Origin: Notolepis coatsorum
Taxonomy: Eukaryota; Chordata; Actinopteri; Aulopiformes; Paralepididae
Direction of reading: 5' to 3'
DNA length: 64,000 nucleotides
NCBI GenBank assembly: GCA_963971535.1
Contig: OZ020589.1
Location: forward strand, 49,100,312-49,164,311
Positions 22,522-32,999 of this stretch are shown one piece after another (the stretch's first letter is position 1; every line of letters starts with the position of its first letter). Under the pieces are notes generated by a model. It worked only from the letters and a program-made list of their open reading frames with translations, ran no database searches and was not told the DNA's origin. The position numbers and the translations under genes were made by a program.

Positions 22522-24057
22522 TTGCCTCTCCAAGGCGCTGGTGCACCAGCGCCGTCTCCTGTGCGATGGCCTGGTTCCGGCTCTGGTTCCTTTGCCTCCG
22601 GAGAGTCGTCCGCTGATGGGCGGCCGGCTCCTCTGGTGGCGGAGGATTTGAGACGCAAACTTTTTGCGTCGGCTCGCTCCCGTCGTAAGATGGTGGCTTG
22701 TAGACGCGAACGGCCTGGTTTTGGTGAGTTGCTGGAGCCAGATGAGGATGCGTCTGATTCTCCATGGCCAATGGAAACAGAGGACTACATGGTAGAAGCG
22801 GACGGGTTCTTGTTTGACGCCCCGGTGGAGACATGTCCGCCGCCCGTCCAGGTAACACTGGAGGGGGGTGATAGGTCTCCTTGGGGTTCCTCGTACGCGG
22901 ATGTTGGGTTAGAACCTCAGACTCGGCAGCGGGATGCCCTGCTATCAGCCACATCAGAATGTGGCTCTTTAACCGGTAGTCTGCTGCATGTGAGGGACGC
23001 AAGCTCGGTGGGGGAAAGTATGCAGGGGGAACTGCGTGCTTTGTTCCCCGAGCTCATGGCGGCGGCGGCAGTCGCAAACAGCGTGCCGCTGCCGCAGCCA
23101 CTGCCTGTTCCTGTTCCTGATGATCTCATAGGTCATCTATGGCAACGCCGTCCTGTGAGAGAGATGGGTGTTGTCTGTCCATTTTTCCCCTCGATGGAGG
23201 CCTACGTCCGTCAGGGACAGGTGGTCTCCCACATCATGGGCCTCACCCCCGCCTACGTGCGAGTCACGAGGGTGGTGGGTTTGGTAGACGGCATGAAGGA
23301 GGGGGTGCCGCGGCTTGATAGGCCGATGGCAGCTCTCCTTTGTCCTGAGGTGGTGTGGGAGCCGTTACGGAAGCCGGTTCCCCAAGGGAAATCGCAGAGG
23401 CGGTTGGCTTTCTGGAGTGACCAGTCATTTATCTCCGCGACTCAATCTCTGGCTGCCACTTCTAACATCGCGCAGCTGGCGAGATTCATGTCCGGGATAC
23501 TGACGGGCGGTACGGAGCTGACCGATTTGCAACATGATCAGCTCGCCCAGTCGGCAGGAGCCATCCTGCATCTGATCCAGCCGCAGGCCATCGCCGCTGG
23601 GAAAGTATGCGCCCTGGCCACTCTAGTCCAGCGCCACCTTTGGCTGGAGCAGGCGCGTGTGCCGGAAAGGAAGAGGACTCCACTTCTGACGGCACCCCTC
23701 TCCGATGCTGGACTTTTCGGGTCGGCACTGCAGTTGATGACCTCGACCTGCAGGGAGATGCAGGAGGAGCGTTCCGTGCTCCAGCCTCATTTCCCCCCGC
23801 CCGATGTCGCCGGTGGAGTCAGACGGCAGGCTCGTCGTCGGGATTCCGCCGCCGTAGCCGCCGCTGCTACCACCGCCACTGCTGGACCTTCGGCAAAGAT
23901 GGCCAGGAGGAAAGAGGGCGCCTCCGCCACTGCAGCCGGCCCATCTACGCCCGGAGGTGACGGTAGGGATCGTCGTGACCAGCCTCCTATCCTTTACCGT
24001 CCCTCCGGGGCTCCCCGGGGTGGCAAGTCCCGAGCGGCTCGTGGCAGGCGTAGCTGA
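22522..24057 (+). CDS. DIRS-type gag-like protein (511 aa)
   Basis: A single open frame of 511 codons follows the left terminal repeat and looks whole. The N-terminal third is acidic and proline-rich. The central and C-terminal part has the helical pattern of DIRS gag proteins: residues about 295-430 include ARFMSGILTGG, LVQRHLWLEQARVPE, then LLTAPLSDAGLFGSAL and CREMQEERSVLQ. The last 80 residues are Ala/Arg/Gly-rich and basic (RPSGAPRGGKSRAARGRRS), as expected of a nucleic-acid-binding tail. The gag would package the element RNA. Assignment is by pattern recognition only; the frame belongs to a retroelement, not to a host gene. Confidence 0.65.
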   Translation: MPLQGAGAPAPSPVRWPGSGSGSFASGESSADGRPAPLVAEDLRRKLFASARSRRKMVACRRERPGFGELLEPDEDASDSPWPMETEDYMVEADGFLFDAPVETCPPPVQVTLEGGDRSPWGSSYADVGLEPQTRQRDALLSATSECGSLTGSLLHVRDASSVGESMQGELRALFPELMAAAAVANSVPLPQPLPVPVPDDLIGHLWQRRPVREMGVVCPFFPSMEAYVRQGQVVSHIMGLTPAYVRVTRVVGLVDGMKEGVPRLDRPMAALLCPEVVWEPLRKPVPQGKSQRRLAFWSDQSFISATQSLAATSNIAQLARFMSGILTGGTELTDLQHDQLAQSAGAILHLIQPQAIAAGKVCALATLVQRHLWLEQARVPERKRTPLLTAPLSDAGLFGSALQLMTSTCREMQEERSVLQPHFPPPDVAGGVRRQARRRDSAAVAAAATTATAGPSAKMARRKEGASATAAGPSTPGGDGRDRRDQPPILYRPSGAPRGGKSRAARGRRS

Positions 24058-24431
24058 AAATGACTTTTTCCCTCTGTGGTCCCCCCCTGTTCCCTTCCCG
24101 GCCCAAACATATGATTTTGATTATGAGAAAAGAGGGACTGTATTTTTTGTTACAAACTGTGTGTTTATTCACTAACATATGATGGGGATACGACGTGTGA
24201 ACCTTTCGCTAGTGTGGGGTTGATAGAAGGGCTAGACTTTAAGTCTTGTTGGTCGCTACATTCAGTGGCGGCCCGTACATTCTTCTCCATGGGGGGTGCT
24301 ATACCAAACATTTTGCAAACATGTACCACGCATTGGCGAATATTTAATTAGGTACAACTAGCACCATTGCCATCAATCAATATATGATCACAGTCAGTCA
24401 AATGCAGCCAATATGCCCTACACAATCAGAG

Positions 24432-24433
<2 letters not shown>

Positions 24434-24507
<74 letters not shown>
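24434..24507. repeat. GA microsatellite
   Basis: About 36 uninterrupted GA units lie inside the hAT at 24263-25507. Confidence 0.98.
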
Positions 24508-24509
<2 letters not shown>

Positions 24510-25373
24510 TCGCAACTCTACCTTGTTGTTAAGTTGGCAGCAGGCAGAAGGGCTTGATAAAGTATATCCACTCCACTGTCCAGACTGTGTTGATGTCCAT
24601 TGTCCAAGCATGTCCACACTGCATCCATATATAGCTTGTTGTTAGCCAACAAGTACTGTGTGAGTGAAGAGCTGTGTCTTTGTCCATTTCCGCGTCAAAC
24701 AGCCTGCAATCTACCTGGCATTCCTATCGCCATGCTCTAAGACAAACTCTAACCTTAACCAACTTTGAAAGAGTGCCTAAGCTTAACCGTCGAAAGAACT
24801 TGCCATCACGCTCTAAGACAAATAGCTGCATCACAACAACACAACAGCATAGAGACTATCTACTGTAACTAACCAAAAACTGCCGTTGGCCAATCAGAGA
24901 GAGCGTCTCCGCGAAATGCGGCTACGGAAAAAACTGACGTTGGCCAATCAGAGAGCGTCTCAGAGAAATGCGGCTACGGAAATTATAGACGCTGCTGCTT
25001 AGACCGCTTTTATCATAATACATCATATTTCAACGCACAGCGCGTTACGCACTGATTGGCTGCGACGGATACAGCGATGAAACAGTGCACGGCGTGCACG
25101 TGCACTCAAAGCGATATTGCGTCTAGCCCGAGAGAAATACGGCTAGGAGAAATGCGGCTACGGTAAAGGAACGTATTCTCTATCAGACAGTGAGTCACTT
25201 CCTGTTCAGGAAAACGATTATTTATATTTGATATATTAACGTTATATTGTGCATTGGAAACACAAACATACTTAAAATGAGTAAATATTATTCATTTTAA
25301 ACATGTTTATATTATTTATAGGGCTATAAAACAAAAAACAAAAAAAAATATTTCGTATTCTTCTCTCTTTTAA

Positions 25374-25447
25374 CCCTTTCACTGCCACACGACAGCCGGT
25401 TGTGTGATAGTAAAGGGTTAACCTTCTGTCGTGTGGCAGTGAAAGGG
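25374..25447. mobile_element. 74-bp TTAA-flanked palindromic MITE
   Basis: It begins CCCTTTCACTGCCACACGAC and ends with the exact reverse complement, giving 22-bp perfect inverted ends. TTAA flanks both sides (25370-25373 and 25448-25451), the duplication used by piggyBac. A further TTAA lies inside. It is one of the smallest possible elements of this type and is nested in a hAT. Confidence 0.7.
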
Positions 25448-25515
25448 TTAACCAGGGTTAACCAGGGGGGGCGGCGCCCGAGCGCCCCTAGTGGCCAGCC
25501 GCCACTGGCTACATT

Positions 25516-26389
25516 CATGTTAGAGCTTAAACAAGGCCTGCAGCTTACACTCGGTTGAAAAAGGTTTTTTCTGCCTCAACCTGAAGGTTAGGTCTTCACA
25601 TAAAGGTAGAGGTTAGTTGTGTGCTCTGTTGCTTAAACAGTGATATTGAGCCGCAACACTGTTGTCTTGGTCTGCAGTAATGCTTGTGTGTGAAAAGGTA
25701 CCACGGTTCAGGCCGCTCTCTCTCTCTATCAAATCTTCTGTGTCTTGCAACATAAACACGGGTGTCGGGTTCACACATACATAACTTGGCCTTGTTATAA
25801 ACCCTGTTCACAGACTTGTCTGTGGCTAGCGTGCATTGAATTAGCTTTGCGCTGTTCATTAGCATACTGGCTACTTAAGGTATCATATGGCTATTTGTTG
25901 TTGTCGTATGCAAGGATTGGGCTTGCAAGGGGGTACCGGATAAACCCCTCCTTCCCTCTTCTGATTGGTCGGGTTTTTTATTGGACTCTCTTTTCATTCG
26001 GTCAGGGCCAAGCTGTTAGGCAGCTTGGCACGGGGGGGGGGGGGGTCCCTGACTCCGCACCTATCACGGGCGGTTGAGTCATGGGTTTCCCCCGTCATAG
26101 AAAACGTCACTAGGCACGTTTCTATTGGACGACGGCTTCCGTGAGTTTTTTCAGACCCGTATGTAGGGTCTGTCATTGTCAAGTTGTCGGGGCAGAGCGT
26201 AGGAACTTACTGTTCTGCTACGCTCGATATACGTGTAACTTGAGTCTGTTGGTCACATGGCTCAATGTTACCGTGACTTTTCAATCTGTGGCTCACGTGG
26301 GAAGTCTCTCTGAGGATTCCCGTCTCCATGCCCTCATCTCCTTCCCAATCTTTCACCACAAGGCAAGATCAAGGGGCCGCAGGGTAGTC
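25516..26389. other. DIRS interior, non-coding as seen
   Basis: The sequence continues the DIRS-like element after the hAT insertion. A block at 26325-26355 (ATGCCCTCATCTCCTTC, then TTTCACCACAAG) repeats part of the terminal repeat in direct orientation. A G run lies at about 26032-26045. No domain was recognised in any frame. Confidence 0.4.
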
Positions 26390-26485
26390 CTGACGCTGAG
26401 CGTCACTATACTCATATAACTATGGTTATATAAATAACCTTACGTTATATTATCGTATAGCTCTGCTCAGCGTCATAGTGCAACA
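26390..26485. repeat. DIRS internal complementary region
   Basis: The right half (26442-26480) is the exact reverse complement of the outer end of the right terminal repeat (31620-31657). The left half (TGACGCTGAGCGTCACTATA and on) resembles the reverse complement of the left terminal repeat's outer end. Together they mimic the joined ends of a DIRS circle. In known DIRS elements this region sits next to the right terminal repeat; here about 5 kb separates them. Confidence 0.6.
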
Positions 26486-27004
26486 CAGGAGCTGAGCAGA
26501 GCTGAGCTCGACAAATGTACCCCACTGAGGCCCCCCACAACCATCAGAACCGGGGAGGACCCGAGCCCCCCCGACCCTCCCTATTGGAGGACGGGAGAAA
26601 GACGGATCCAACTGCGTGAAGAGGAGCTTGAGCAACTCAACGCACAGGGTGAGCAGACCGTGGGGCGTACCCACGACTACACAAATGCACAACCCGCATG
26701 CCACTAGGGGACGAACGGAAAAAGGAACAAACCCCCGTTACCACCCCTAAAAATCACGGGGTCAAGAGCAAAGCCCAACCCCGTGGCAAGGCTGTAGCAG
26801 CGGAGCGCGAAGGAGGACCCAGACCCAGAAGGGACAGAACCCCCCCCGGAAAAAGGGGGCCTAGAGAGGCCAATGTTTTCACAGCATCGAGACCTCACCA
26901 GGCGGTCACTAGTGACACCGCCCCCCACATCGCCAGCGTATTCGGACAGGGCCCATCCAAGATCAGGCCCTTCCCCCCAATAGCACGCCGCCTGGCTCAC
27001 TGAC

Positions 27005-27108
27005 CCTGGTATACTCAGGCAGTCACCCATCCAAGCACAACCCAGGCCTGAACCTACACCGCCTCAGAAATCGAACGAGATCGGGCGTGTTCAGGGTGGC
27101 ATGGCTGT
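27005..27108 (-). pseudogene. 5S rRNA-derived sequence
   Basis: On the minus strand about 100 bp aligns with vertebrate 5S rRNA at roughly 80 percent by eye. CCACCCTGAACACGCCCGAT is exact, GATCTCGTTCGAT is close, and GCTTGGATGGGTGACTGCCT matches the box C region (TGGATGGGAGACCGCC). It ends ATACCAGG. The box A region is poorly kept, so this is not a working 5S gene. It may be a 5S pseudogene or the head of a 5S-derived (SINE3-type) element. No matching tail was identified. Confidence 0.75.
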
Positions 27109-28734
27109 AAACTCGAAGCACTCAAGAGGCTACACCTACAGCGGGAGCAGGCAACGCACCGGGGAGACGACCTCTAGAAGAGGTCGATCCCTCAATCCAG
27201 GCAACAGGCACTCGACCCGAGCCTGGAGCACTGCAGACTAGACAGGCGCCAAAGGGGTCAGCTGAAACAGCCCCCCGGCGGAAGGGGCGTATGCTGGCAT
27301 TGTTGTGCACCATGTCACAGCCTCCACAAAACCCCCCCGACTCTCTAGAGGGGTCGAGGCAGAGAAGGCTGACACGATTGGCAGACGTCATGAAACGTGT
27401 GGGGGCACACTCAAACGGACTAACCCGGGAGTTGACTCCGCTCCAACACACCAGGGAACCAACCACCCCCATGGTTCAAACATGAGGTGGTTGTTCCTAT
27501 AACCCCTCAAGAAAAAACTCCAAAACACACCTGCGGGTATACACTGGCTATACCGCAGTACAAGTGTTTCAGTTTTCAAACAGGGGTTATCCCAGGCCTA
27601 CGGGTTGACGAAACAACTTCGGACCGGGCCCGGCGGACCGGGACGTACACAGGGATGCCAGAGGAGTTCCAAGAATCACCTCAACAGCCCCCTCTCAGCC
27701 ATGCGTAAGCAGGAGAAGAGAGGGGGGTGAAAATAATGGAGAAGGACCAGGCCCCCTTAGCGCAGCTCAAGGTACAACACAACATGGACCAAGCAACAGT
27801 GAGGGGTAATACGTAGTAACACAACCACGAACATCTCCATAACGTCAAACCCTGTGACACCCGGGCCGACCCGGCATTTTTCCCCCCGAAAAAAGCACAA
27901 GTCCCTCAGGGTACCAGAACAGCAGATCTGCGTCCCCGGCGGACAACGGGTTAACTGACCTGGACCGGCGTGACCAGAACCAGTCCCGTGCTCTAATCAC
28001 GCCGACATCCCCAACACTAGGAGGGGAGTAGGTACGCATGTCGATCCAAAACATTATAGAGGGCGCCACCCAGACGGTCCCGTTCGTACCGTGCTCGGTG
28101 GCCCACCCCAAGCGCGTGAGACCCCTCTACCTATGCTTTGATCTATTCCGTTAACATCCCCCAGATATGAACGAGAATTTGTAGAGACAAACCTAGTAAA
28201 CTGGCGCTCGGAAGAGACAAACTCCATCCCAGTTGCCCCATAAAAACGCAGTTTTAATGATGAGCAACCAAGGCGCTCAAGCCTCATGCGTGATTCCTAT
28301 CAGAAGCACCCAGGGCCAGCACTATGTACACATCGAGACCCAAAACACATCAATGGATAGTCTAACAAGACACCAGATACCGTTCCTCCAAGCCGCCTGG
28401 GAGAACGACAAGAAGCCGCTTTTTTATTTAAAACTTTCTACAGAAAAAAGAAAAAATAATACGGACATGGGTCCCATACGACGCGGCTGAGGGAAAACAA
28501 CACCCCGTCAACCATGCTCCATAAAAGAGGGGACGGAGAGCGACGTACCCTATGATGGGGGAAAAAACCATGACTCAACAGACCATTAATGGCGAGGAGT
28601 CTGGGAACTCCCTAAACAATACCCCGTCAACCTGCTCCATAAAGGAGAGGATGGGGACCCCCAGAGAGACTTCCCACGTGAGCAATAGATTTAAAAGACA
28701 TATTGCAACATTGAGCTATGTAACAATTGGATCA

Positions 28735-29130
28735 GGACTCTCCGAGGAGGAGGCTCTGAAACTCTGAGGAGGCTCCCTCACTGAGAGGGAGACTCTAACT
28801 CACCGAGGAGGCTCTGAACTCCCAGAGGAGAAGACTCTGAAACACTCTGAGGAGGAGGCTCTGACCCAATACACACACTACCAGTAGGGAGCAGAGCAGA
28901 AGAACAACGTCTCTACTGCGTTGCATCACCCACCAAGCTCAATACACATACAACAGAGCAGAACTTCTTTTTAAGTTCTACTCACCTTGACAATCTGAGG
29001 AGGAGGCTCTGAAACTCTGAGGAGGCTCCCTCACTGGGAGGGAGGGTCTGAACTCACAGGAGGCTTTGAAACTCCCTGAGGAGGAGGCTCTGAACTCCCT
29101 GAGGAGGAGGCTCTGAAACTCCCTGTAACA
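28735..29130. repeat. GAGGAGGCTCTGAA minisatellite
   Basis: Two blocks, 28735-28870 and 28995-29130, are made of irregular 18-25 bp units built around GAGGAGGCTCTGAAACTC. Both include CTCCCTCACTG.GAGGGAG, a short inverted repeat. About 125 bp separates the blocks, and their internal order is similar, so one is probably a duplicate of the other. Confidence 0.8.
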
Positions 29131-30539
29131 GAGGTCCATAACATGGAGCCTGAATAACCCACGGAAGTCTTACCAATAGAAACGCGCCCAGTGACGTACT
29201 CTATGGCGGGGGAATTTCCGTGGTCCACCGCCCAATATGGCATGGGACCAGGAAACTCCCCCCCCCCCTACCCTGTAACGTGCTGATCCAGCAACGTGAC
29301 AGGAAGCCCGAAGGACAGGGGGTTTTAACCCCTGACCAATCAGAAAAAGGGGAGGAAGGTTTACCAGTTCACCCCTTTATGACCCCTCACCCCTGATACG
29401 ATGTAATGACAAAGTAGAGCCATGACACCAGTCATAGCATGCTACATGAAGCGTTTAACAGCTTCACATAGACTCATGTGCGAAACCTGCCATCTGATTT
29501 TTACAAGAAAAAACACAGACCCAGAGAGGGCCCCTTTAAGAGCGCCGGTACCAGACTTACACATGTGACTTCTGTAGGCCAGCACCTAACCCAGTTGTAG
29601 ATCTTAACGACACACACAACCCTTCATCACAACAAAAAAGGCAAAAGTACACTCTCACTACCGTAAGAGGAACGCCGTTTTTCATAACGAGAGAAGACAC
29701 AAGTCCTCGATTATGTATTGGCCTTGCTAAGCCCACATGATAGCGACCAAAACAATCTTTTCCCTAAGAAAAAATAATTTTCTCAAGCAGGAGCACAACC
29801 CCAGCAGAAGCTGAGGGATTACACCGTATCCCCACAAACATAGTGACACAATATATTGTAAACAAAACATGTTTGAGAGGAGGGGGGAAAGCCCCAGGGA
29901 AACCGGGGGGAAAGCCCCAGGGAAACCGGGGGGAAATCACCCCTCCCCACCTTACCCTTGATACGACCAGGTTGAACAGGTACTGCCCTGTTAATATGTG
30001 AACATGCTACCTGTTTATTGTCATCACAGCCTGAGAGAAGGACTCACCCCTCGATCACATGTCACTAAGCATAGCTTTGCAGGGTAAATAACCCAACTAG
30101 TTGTGAGCTCAACCACGTTACTAACGTTACATGAACACACAAGTTCTCATCACAACCAACCAGTTCATTTTTACTCACGTAAAAAACAACGCCGATTTTC
30201 TAGGTAGAGAGAACCTATACCAGCGACAAGACAATTCACACACAACACATGTCGTATCCCCAATGTAGTGCAGCAACATACGTTTTGGAAAACATCGTTA
30301 TTACAAAACATTTAGAAGGGAAGGAAGGAAGAGGCATTAAGCATCCAGAAGGACTCTTACCCAGCGCAGGCTGAGAGGACTGCAACCACTGGTCTCTCCA
30401 TGTTGACAAAGTCCTCGCTGCCGGGGCAACACGGTGTAGGGCCGACTAACATCCTCTGTCAAAGATGACGTCGTAGTCAGAGTGTTATGGCCTGTTATCC
30501 TCACGGCAATGTTCAACGGTGTAGCATAAGCTAACAGCC

Positions 30540-30745
30540 AACTCAGGCCGGCTGGTAGCAACAAGCTAACGCTCCTGGCCTAGTGAACATAACGAGCTAG
30601 CGCCGCAGCTAACAGCTAACTGGCTAACAGTTAGCTCACCCAGCTAGTACGCAAGCTAAGCAGCTATCACCGAAACTGCACACGAGAACACAATAAGCCA
30701 ACACCTCAGACAGCCGCCGTCTGACTCACCTCCTCATCCTAGGAG
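30540..30745 (-). promoter_or_regulatory. Promoter-like CpG and GCTAAC-rich stretch (tentative)
   Basis: Clusters of GCTAAC and GTTAGC with raised CpG resemble fish 5' flanking DNA. On the minus strand ATGAGGAG followed by GTGAGTC looks like a start codon running into a splice donor (about 30727-30741). No downstream exon was found, so this is only a hint of a first exon. Confidence 0.2.
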
Positions 30746-31454
30746 AGAAGAGAAAAAAGAAATCAACACAGTTTCCAAAATGGTGCAGATATACAGCGGT
30801 GTCGGCACAAATCCTTTATAGGCTGCAGCCGACTTGAGCGTGGTGTTTCCGATAAAGAAGCACCAAACACATTTTTCCTTGTGAGGGTTATTTTCAAACA
30901 TGAAAGATGGGGCCTTCACATGACAGAGAAGAATCCGCTCATCCAAAAGATCCCGGGTTTTAACCATAGACCTTGGTCACGGCCCACTAAATTGACTCTT
31001 GTGGGCTTCAAACCAGGATCCTCCCACTGGCAGGATTTCTAAGAGGCAGAAAAAGAACACTAGTCTGGGGCCGGCCTTCGTAAATTGTGCAGCTAACCCC
31101 CCATAGCAACACAACTGGCACTCGCATAGCAAAAAACATCACTCACCCAGAGGCAGCCAGTTTCTCACAACAGCCGACGCCTACTGCACAGTCCAGCTGC
31201 AGACCCGAAGGTAATACCTGTCCAGCTGCAGCTTGGAGGACTGCAGGTGGGGATTAGACCAGCGACGCAAGCCCCTAATACGAAAAAGCCGGTGGAGGTC
31301 AGAATGATCATCATCTTCCAGACACCCCAGTGACGAAGACATTATCGCCGTATTTTCTCGAAAATAGTGAGAGAGAAAACAAAGATATAATGTCAACGTA
31401 TCTCCTTGCTCTTCTGTTCTCCTTTCTTCAGTCTAACAACCTAGCTCAAGTGTT

Positions 31455-31659
31455 TGGTATACAGGCACTCTCTTGTGGTGAAAGTGAAGAAGGAGATGAG
31501 GGCATGGCCACACCCGTGCTTATGTAGGTAGCGGATGGGGGTGTGGTCAGACAGATGTTGGTATGTAAAGGTACATTGTGAGTTTTTATTCAGTGCGCAA
31601 GTACTGAGGTGGAGTATTTGCACTATGACGCTGAGCAGAGCTATACGATAATATAACGG
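31455..31659 (-). repeat. DIRS right inverted terminal repeat
   Basis: This is the reverse-complement match of 22286-22480. Its outermost 38 bp (31620-31657) are identical, inverted, to 26442-26480, which supports the reading of the latter as the internal complementary region. Confidence 0.65.
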
Positions 31660-32441
31660 CATTTGTGTTGAACACTACAGACGCTGATCAGCTGGATCGA
31701 TATGAAAACATTGTTGGATCAAGCTGAAATTGATGTCAGATAGTCCTTACCTTTGGTCGGGGGTATTCCAAAAAGAATATTCCAATTGTCCGATTTCCAG
31801 TATTGGTGTCCATCTGGTCCCGGACATAATTTGGCACAACTTATGGATCGAGTGTGCCAGATGCGTTTCGAAGTGGTCGGATGAAGCGATTTACTCGGTC
31901 GGCTCTGTCAAAATTTGGTGCCCAGAGGGATTTAAATGTAACACACGGTCTGGAACAGGGTTTACTGCACTCTCGATACTGCCACCTAGCCGTATCTGGC
32001 CGGTACTGCACCCTCGGGGTCCCAGTATGCCTTTTAACGGCAACATACATTGCATCGCCATCGCGATTACCAGTGTATATGTCTATACACGTTTCGATGG
32101 TCAAATACGCTTATGCAACGGAATTCCGAGGCGAGGACTGTGAATTTCTGTCCCAGCAGAAGGAGGGGCCACTCGCGAGGAGAAACGGAAAGTGAAGCTG
32201 ACTATCAGCCCCCAAGCCATTGCAGTTCAGACACAGACTATATTGCCACCTGGTGATAGTCGATCAGAATGCAGTTCCAATGTGTCGGGACGTGCCTAAA
32301 TGATGCAGATCGCTCTGGGCAACTGTGTAGAGCGGGGATCAAAGTAAAAAGATCAAACGATCCAAAAACGACTTTTTACGTTTATGGCACTCAATGGTCG
32401 GCGGCCAAACACGTAAAAAGCTGTTTTTGGCACAGACTGTG
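31660..32441. mobile_element. Right part of a TTAA (piggyBac-type) element
   Basis: It ends GGCACAGACTGTG directly before TTAA (32442-32445). Subterminal blocks (TTTTTACG, then TGGCACTCAA, then CGTAAAAAGC) mirror the layout of the right end of the element at 436-7171. An internal pattern (CCTTACCT, then CCAAAAAGAATATTCCAATT) is also shared. A short stretch at about 31682-31712 reads ADQLDRYENIV, reminiscent of the third catalytic block of piggyBac transposases. The left end is missing, apparently cut by the DIRS-like element. Confidence 0.45.
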
Positions 32442-32877
32442 TTAAGAGGTTAACACAGTCTTGTACAAATCTTTTGGGCATTTCAAGTTAGCAGTTTGCA
32501 TTTCCTGAATGATGTTACAGAGTGTGGCCAGCTGGGCCATAGTGACCACGATAGTGAAGTACTAAGAAGCTCCCCCCTGCAGTGGAAGAATGCAAAGAAG
32601 GTGCTCTGGTGAAAAGTTCTGCTCTAATAACAATCTGTATAGTCAAAGTCATGCCTCCAGAGGAGTTAAATGTAGAAATATTATATTATTAAAAATATAT
32701 TCGTACAGTTTTATGGATGTATGTATGGGGATAAGGGACAGATGGATTTAAGGAGTGTGTGTGCTTGTTACTGTGTTCTAAGCTGTACAGCCAAGAGCAA
32801 CAGAAGGTCACAGTTGGACTTTTGGTAGAAACCTCATCTTCCACGAGATCCTCTGTGTGTTTGTGTATATGCCTGTG

Positions 32878-32999
<122 letters not shown>

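Larger units (their letters stand above)
24263..25507. mobile_element. Non-autonomous hAT element
   Basis: It starts CAGTGGCGGCCCGTACATTC and ends GGCCAGCCGCCACTG. A perfect 8-bp repeat GCTACATT (24255-24262 and 25508-25515) flanks it. At 1245 bp without a transposase frame it belongs to the CAGTGGCGGC-type hAT group common in fish. It contains a GA microsatellite and a tiny TTAA-flanked palindrome. Confidence 0.9.
26486..31454. other. About 5 kb of unexplained sequence inside the DIRS-like bounds
   Basis: The 26500-29300 part is unusually rich in runs of C and A on the plus strand. It holds a 5S-rRNA-derived stretch (27005-27108), a GAGGAGGCTCTGAA minisatellite (28735-29130) and a short tandem GGGGGGAAAGCCCCAGGGAA (about 29885-29935). 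From about 30540 to 30740 it is CpG-rich with GCTAAC/GTTAGC clusters like a fish promoter. No conserved protein domain was found on either strand. Confidence 0.5.
22286..31659 (+). mobile_element. DIRS-like tyrosine-recombinase retrotransposon fossil
   Basis: The two ends are inverted copies of each other: about 22286-22480 matches the reverse complement of about 31455-31659, roughly 80 percent alike by eye. Shared blocks are CAGCGTCAT, GCACTGAATAAAAA, ACCTTTACATACCAACAT and CTTTCACCACAAG. Inverted terminal repeats plus an internal stretch matching the joined ends (26390-26485) are the design of DIRS elements, which replicate through a circle and integrate with a tyrosine recombinase. A gag-like frame lies at the left. 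I could not find the reverse transcriptase or recombinase, so the copy is defective or composite. A hAT sits at 24263-25507. Confidence 0.55.

Noticed and set aside
22490-23002. Minus-strand frame of 170 codons
   Set aside because: It is the antisense shadow of the DIRS-type gag frame.
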